The position numbers were made by a program, and so were the translations under genes. Source: Actinomycetota bacterium (GTDB lineage Bacteria; Actinomycetota; Thermoleophilia; Solirubrobacterales; Solirubrobacteraceae). Taken from it: a DNA stretch of 6,704 nt. Of the stretch, positions 4,449 through 6,704 are shown piece by piece (the stretch's first letter is position 1; each line of letters opens with the position of its first letter). Location of the stretch: contig JAHWJM010000144.1 in assembly GCA_019348435.1 (NCBI GenBank), positions 1 through 6,704 on the forward strand. Direction: 5' to 3'. The notes beneath the pieces were generated by a model, which ran no database searches, was not told where the DNA came from, and worked only from the letters and a program-made list of their open reading frames with translations.

Positions 4449-4598
4449 CTAACCACCCAGCCAGCCGATGACGAGCATCATCGCCACGAGAAAGAGGAAG
4501 CTGTAGAGCGCAAAGACCCACGAGGCCGCCGGCTCGTCCTTCTCCACCCCCGCGAGCGTCTTGAACACGCGCACGGTCGCCTCCCCGATCCGCTGCAT
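4449..4598 (-). CDS. 49-aa membrane protein with one C-terminal helix
   Basis: The 49-aa product has an amphipathic, charged first half beginning MQRIGEATVRVFKTLAG and one hydrophobic segment at about residues 28-47 (WVFALYSFLFLVAMMLVIGW). It is probably a tail-anchored or single-pass inner-membrane protein with the N-terminus inside. ATG at 4598 is preferred because AGGA is placed five bases before it on the minus strand; a GTG at 4634 would add 12 residues but overlaps the upstream stop. It lies 32 bases after the S4-domain gene on the same strand and may be the third gene of that operon. The family is unknown. Confidence 0.6.
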   Translation of the reverse strand: MQRIGEATVRVFKTLAGVEKDEPAASWVFALYSFLFLVAMMLVIGWLGG

Positions 4599-4630
4599 AC
4601 ACGTCCTACGCGCGCATGCGGCGGGCCGGT

Positions 4631-4849
4631 TCACACGATTCGGACCGTCTGCACGCCAGCTTCGACGACATCACCGCGATGCAGCTGGCGCCCCCGCCGC
4701 ATCTCGACCTCGCCGTTGACTCGCACCGCGCCCTGCTGCACGAGCTCGCGTGCCTCGCCGCCGGACTCTACGAGCCCCGACAGCTTGAGCAGCTGACCGA
4801 CGCGGATCATCTCGCCATCGATCGCGACATCGCGCGGCGGCGCGCTCAT
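4631..4849 (-). CDS. S4-domain RNA-binding protein, YbcJ/YaaA type
   Basis: A 72-aa protein that is almost entirely one small S4 RNA-binding fold (residues 14-72). IRVGQLLKLSGLVESGGEA (15-33) is the helix-turn-helix part, with the family's LLK..G...SGG-A pattern. VRVNGEVEMRRGRQL (42-56) is the following beta turn with the V-NG-x-E-x-R-R-G/K signature, and it ends with a V-V-x-x-G strand. This matches the YbcJ of Escherichia coli and YaaA of Bacillus type, stand-alone S4 proteins thought to bind structured RNA such as rRNA. The ATG overlaps the aminotransferase stop by four bases (ATGA), so the two are translationally coupled. Why an RNA binder is coupled to an aminotransferase is not explained. 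The domain call is firm; the RNA target is unknown. Confidence 0.95.
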   Translation of the reverse strand: MSAPPRDVAIDGEMIRVGQLLKLSGLVESGGEARELVQQGAVRVNGEVEMRRGRQLHRGDVVEAGVQTVRIV

Positions 4850-6048
4850 GCCGCCGCCGACCAGCAGCGGCGCAGCCGGTCCAGGCCCGTCGCGATCTCG
4901 TCCGGCACGTGCGTCGTGAACGACAGGCGCAGCGTCCGCGGATCGGCCTCGCCGGCGAAGAACGGATAGCCCGGCACGAACGCCACCCGGTGCTCCAACG
5001 CCGCATGCAGCAGTTGCTCGGCGTCCCAGCCCGACGGCAGCCGCGCCCAGACGAACATCCCGCCGTCGGGCCGGTTGAACGTCGAACCCGGCGGCAGGGC
5101 ATCCGCGAGCCCGTCGAGCAGGGCGTCTCGGCGGCGGCGGTACTCGCGGCAGAGGTTGGCGATATGCAGGTCGAGATCCGCCGCCTGCAGGGACGTGCGG
5201 GCGGCGAACTGGTCGACCGTCGAGGTGTGCAGGTCGGCCGCCTGCTTGGCGATCGTCAGCGGGGTGAGGATCGCCTCGGGCGCGCGCAGCCAGCCGATCC
5301 GCAGGCCCGGCGCAAGCACCTTCGACAGCGAGGAGATCGTCACGGTGCGGTCGGCGGCGCCGGCGTGCGAGCCGATCGGCGCGAGCGGCTCGCCGTCGTA
5401 GCGCAACTCGCCGTAGGGGTCGTCTTCGATGATCCACAGCCCGTGCTCGGCGGCGACCTGCGCCAGGCGCGCGCGGCGCGTGCCGGGCAGCGTGCGGCCG
5501 GTCGGGTTCTGAAATGTCGGGACGATGTAGAGGAACTTCGGCGCGTGCTCGGCGATGAGCGCGGGCAGCGCCTCGGGGTCGAGTCCGTCGTCGTCGCAGC
5601 CGACGGGCACCAGCCGCGCGCCGGCGAAGCCGAAGGACTGCAGCGCCGCGAGGTAGGACGGGTTCTCGACGAGGACGACGTCGCCGGGGTCGAGCAGGAC
5701 GGCCGCAACAAGGCCGAGCGCCTGCTGCGAGCCCGTCGTCACGATCAGCTCGTCCGCCTGGCAACGCAGCCCGCGAGAGCAGAAGCGGTCGGCCAGCAGC
5801 GCGCGGAGCCCCGGATCGCCGCCCGTCGAGGAGTACTGCAGCGCCTGCTCGGCGACGGTCGGCGCGAGCGTGCGCGCGAACGCGTCGGCGATCAGCTCGC
5901 TGGGGAACAGCTCGGGCGCCGGCAGGCCGCCGGCGAAGGAGATCACCTCGCTGCGCTGCGTGAGCTCGAGGATGTCGCGCACGGGGGACGAGCGCACGCC
6001 GCCCAGGCGTCTGGACAGCGGCGGCGGCGGCGTCGGCATCACGCGCAT
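4846..6048 (-). CDS. PLP-dependent class I/II aminotransferase, LysN / 2-aminoadipate type
   Basis: A 400-aa fold-type I aminotransferase, probably transferring an amino group between an amino acid and 2-oxoglutarate in the cytoplasm. From the chosen start, SFAGGLPAPELFP lies at about residues 37-49, the mark of the LysN/MocR-like group. TTGSQQAL binds the cofactor phosphate, and FQNPTG (179-184) supplies the Asn contacting PLP. EDDPYGELRY supplies Asp209 and Tyr212, SSLSK carries the Schiff-base Lys243, and TLRLSF carries Arg374 for the substrate carboxylate. All key residues are present. Thermus LysN is very similar, but the group also includes branched-chain, aromatic and valine-pyruvate enzymes, so the substrate is open. 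The start is uncertain: ATGs at 6051, 6048 and 6039 cluster, none has a clear ribosome binding site, and ATG 6099 is possible; 6048 gives the usual family length. It is followed by a coupled S4 gene. Confidence 0.96.
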   Translation of the reverse strand: MRVMPTPPPPLSRRLGGVRSSPVRDILELTQRSEVISFAGGLPAPELFPSELIADAFARTLAPTVAEQALQYSSTGGDPGLRALLADRFCSRGLRCQADELIVTTGSQQALGLVAAVLLDPGDVVLVENPSYLAALQSFGFAGARLVPVGCDDDGLDPEALPALIAEHAPKFLYIVPTFQNPTGRTLPGTRRARLAQVAAEHGLWIIEDDPYGELRYDGEPLAPIGSHAGAADRTVTISSLSKVLAPGLRIGWLRAPEAILTPLTIAKQAADLHTSTVDQFAARTSLQAADLDLHIANLCREYRRRRDALLDGLADALPPGSTFNRPDGGMFVWARLPSGWDAEQLLHAALEHRVAFVPGYPFFAGEADPRTLRLSFTTHVPDEIATGLDRLRRCWSAAA

Positions 6049-6110
6049 CATGGCGGCTGTCGGTCGGCCGGCAAAGGAGTCCCTGCATCGGGCGAACATT
6101 CCGACGTTGC

Positions 6111-6116
6111 TACCGT
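6111..6116 (+). promoter_or_regulatory. Candidate -10 box of the DEAD-box gene
   Basis: TACCGT in the context ttgcTACCGTct fits the same TAnnnT form seen ahead of csp. No clear -35 box is visible. A start near 6123 would give a leader of about 105 bases containing the terminator-like hairpin at 6177-6216. Confidence 0.3.
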
Positions 6117-6176
6117 CTGGGGCACGGGCAGCGCCGCTGCCTCTGAGGTTCTTGTCTTGAGGGTGCGCTCCACAGC

Positions 6177-6216
6177 GCGATTCGGGCCAGTCGAATCTCC
6201 CGAATCGCCGTTTTTT
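6177..6216 (+). terminator. Terminator-like hairpin with T-run in the helicase leader, possible attenuator
   Basis: GCGATTCGGG (6177-6186) and CCCGAATCGC (6199-6208) are perfect 10-base inverted arms with a 12-base loop, followed after two bases by TTTTTT (6211-6216). That is the form of an intrinsic terminator, rare in such GC-rich genomes. The gene to the left points away, so no upstream plus-strand gene needs ending; the hairpin lies just 12 bases before the helicase ATG. A second stem, GATTCG (6179-6184) with CGAATC (6192-6197), uses the left arm and would prevent the terminator. Two exclusive folds suggest attenuation; this is inference. Confidence 0.55.
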
Positions 6217-6228
6217 AGTAGGAGCCAT

Positions 6229-6704
6229 ATGCCTTCCCAGCAGTCCTTCGCCGACCTCGGCGTGTCAAAAGTCGTGTGCGACGTGCTCGCCAAGCGCGGC
6301 ATCGACGACCCCTTCGCCATCCAGTCGCTCGTCGTCCCGGACGTTCTCGCCGGCCACGACGTGCTCGCCAAGTCGCCCACCGGCTCGGGCAAGACGCTCG
6401 CGTTCGCGGTGCCGATCGTCGAGCGCCTGCAGGCCACCGATCGCCGCCCGTCGGCGCTGATCCTCGCGCCGACGCGCGAGCTCGCGCTGCAGATCGTCGA
6501 CGACCTGCACGACATCGCGCACGCCCGTGCGCTGTCCGTGGTCGCCATCTACGGCGGCGCCGGCATCCAGCGCCAGATCGAGCGTGCCAAGCGCTCGCAC
6601 ATCGTCGTCGCGACGCCGGGTCGCCTGGAGGACCTCATCCAGCGCCGCGCGATCTCGCTGGCGCACGTCAAGATGCTCGTCCTCGACGAGGCCGACAGGA
6701 TGCT
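6229..6704 (+). CDS. DEAD-box RNA helicase, N-terminal part (cut by window edge)
   Basis: 158 complete codons plus two bases of an ATP-dependent RNA helicase of superfamily 2; the full family protein is usually more than 400 aa. In order: the Q motif region with Phe7, RGIDDPFAIQ (23-32; Phe30-Ala where most have PT or PI before IQ is not exact, and the usual Thr is Phe29), motif I SPTGSGKT (49-56), motif Ia PTRELA (81-86), the GG pair (109-110), motif Ib TPGR (129-132) and motif II DEAD (153-156). It binds ATP and opens short RNA duplexes, acting in ribosome assembly or mRNA decay and often in cold growth. The start follows AGGAG (6220-6224) with a short four-base spacing, right after a terminator-like hairpin. 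The C-terminal half and tail that would define the subfamily lie outside the window. Confidence 0.97.
   Translation, partial: MPSQQSFADLGVSKVVCDVLAKRGIDDPFAIQSLVVPDVLAGHDVLAKSPTGSGKTLAFAVPIVERLQATDRRPSALILAPTRELALQIVDDLHDIAHARALSVVAIYGGAGIQRQIERAKRSHIVVATPGRLEDLIQRRAISLAHVKMLVLDEADRM

Noticed and set aside
3677..4456. 259-codon minus-strand frame opposite the TPR-like gene
   Set aside because: The plus-strand product has regular helical-repeat composition, while the minus frame is Arg/Gly-rich without recognisable domains.
4850..6088. Long minus-strand frame overlapping the aminotransferase
   Set aside because: It is an Arg/Ala-rich shadow in another frame. Only its last 72 codons (4631-4849) are the real S4 gene.
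6052..6228. 60-residue N-terminal extension of the aminotransferase
   Set aside because: The family normally begins near the chosen start. The extension is Arg/Gly/Ala-rich and overlaps the helicase leader with its hairpin.

Overview
The window is about 70% GC, with GC-ending codons, purine-rich ribosome binding sites and TAnnnT-type -10 boxes. This points to a high-GC Gram-positive bacterium. The gene content would fit a soil actinobacterium, possibly of the Thermoleophilia/Solirubrobacterales type, but that placement is inference; no marker gene here settles it. It looks like ordinary chromosome with compact gene clusters. I see no transposase, integrase, tRNA, rRNA or CRISPR array.

Layout, left to right. 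(1) 1-439 has no gene I can support, but its right half holds a CRP-like palindrome and promoter-like boxes. (2) 440-2370 is a tight three-gene operon on the plus strand: a papain-family (C1) cysteine protease, a small protein whose last 63 residues align without gaps to the last 63 residues of the protease, and a chagasin-type (I42) inhibitor of papain-like proteases. Protease, free module and inhibitor are made together, and none has a signal peptide. (3) 2371-3294 is a cold-shock locus: a CspA-type protein lies between two small, mutually related helical proteins of 65 and 59 aa. Its leaders contain hairpins, including one that would cover a Shine-Dalgarno sequence. (4) 3322-3680, minus strand: a 39-aa proline-rich peptide followed by a two-helix membrane protein. 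(5) 3821-4405, plus strand: a 194-aa Ala-rich, TPR-like protein, possibly translated from a nearly leaderless mRNA. (6) 4449-6048, minus strand: a LysN-type PLP aminotransferase, an S4-domain RNA-binding protein of the YbcJ type overlapping it by ATGA, and a 49-aa one-helix membrane protein. (7) 6229 to the edge, plus strand: the N-terminal part of a DEAD-box RNA helicase, whose leader carries a terminator-like hairpin with a six-T run and a competing hairpin.

The main candidate for a little-described system is the protease / shared C-terminal module / chagasin operon, with its CRP-like site. The second theme is RNA biology and cold response: Csp, S4 protein and DEAD-box helicase, with structured leaders on the Csp locus and the helicase.
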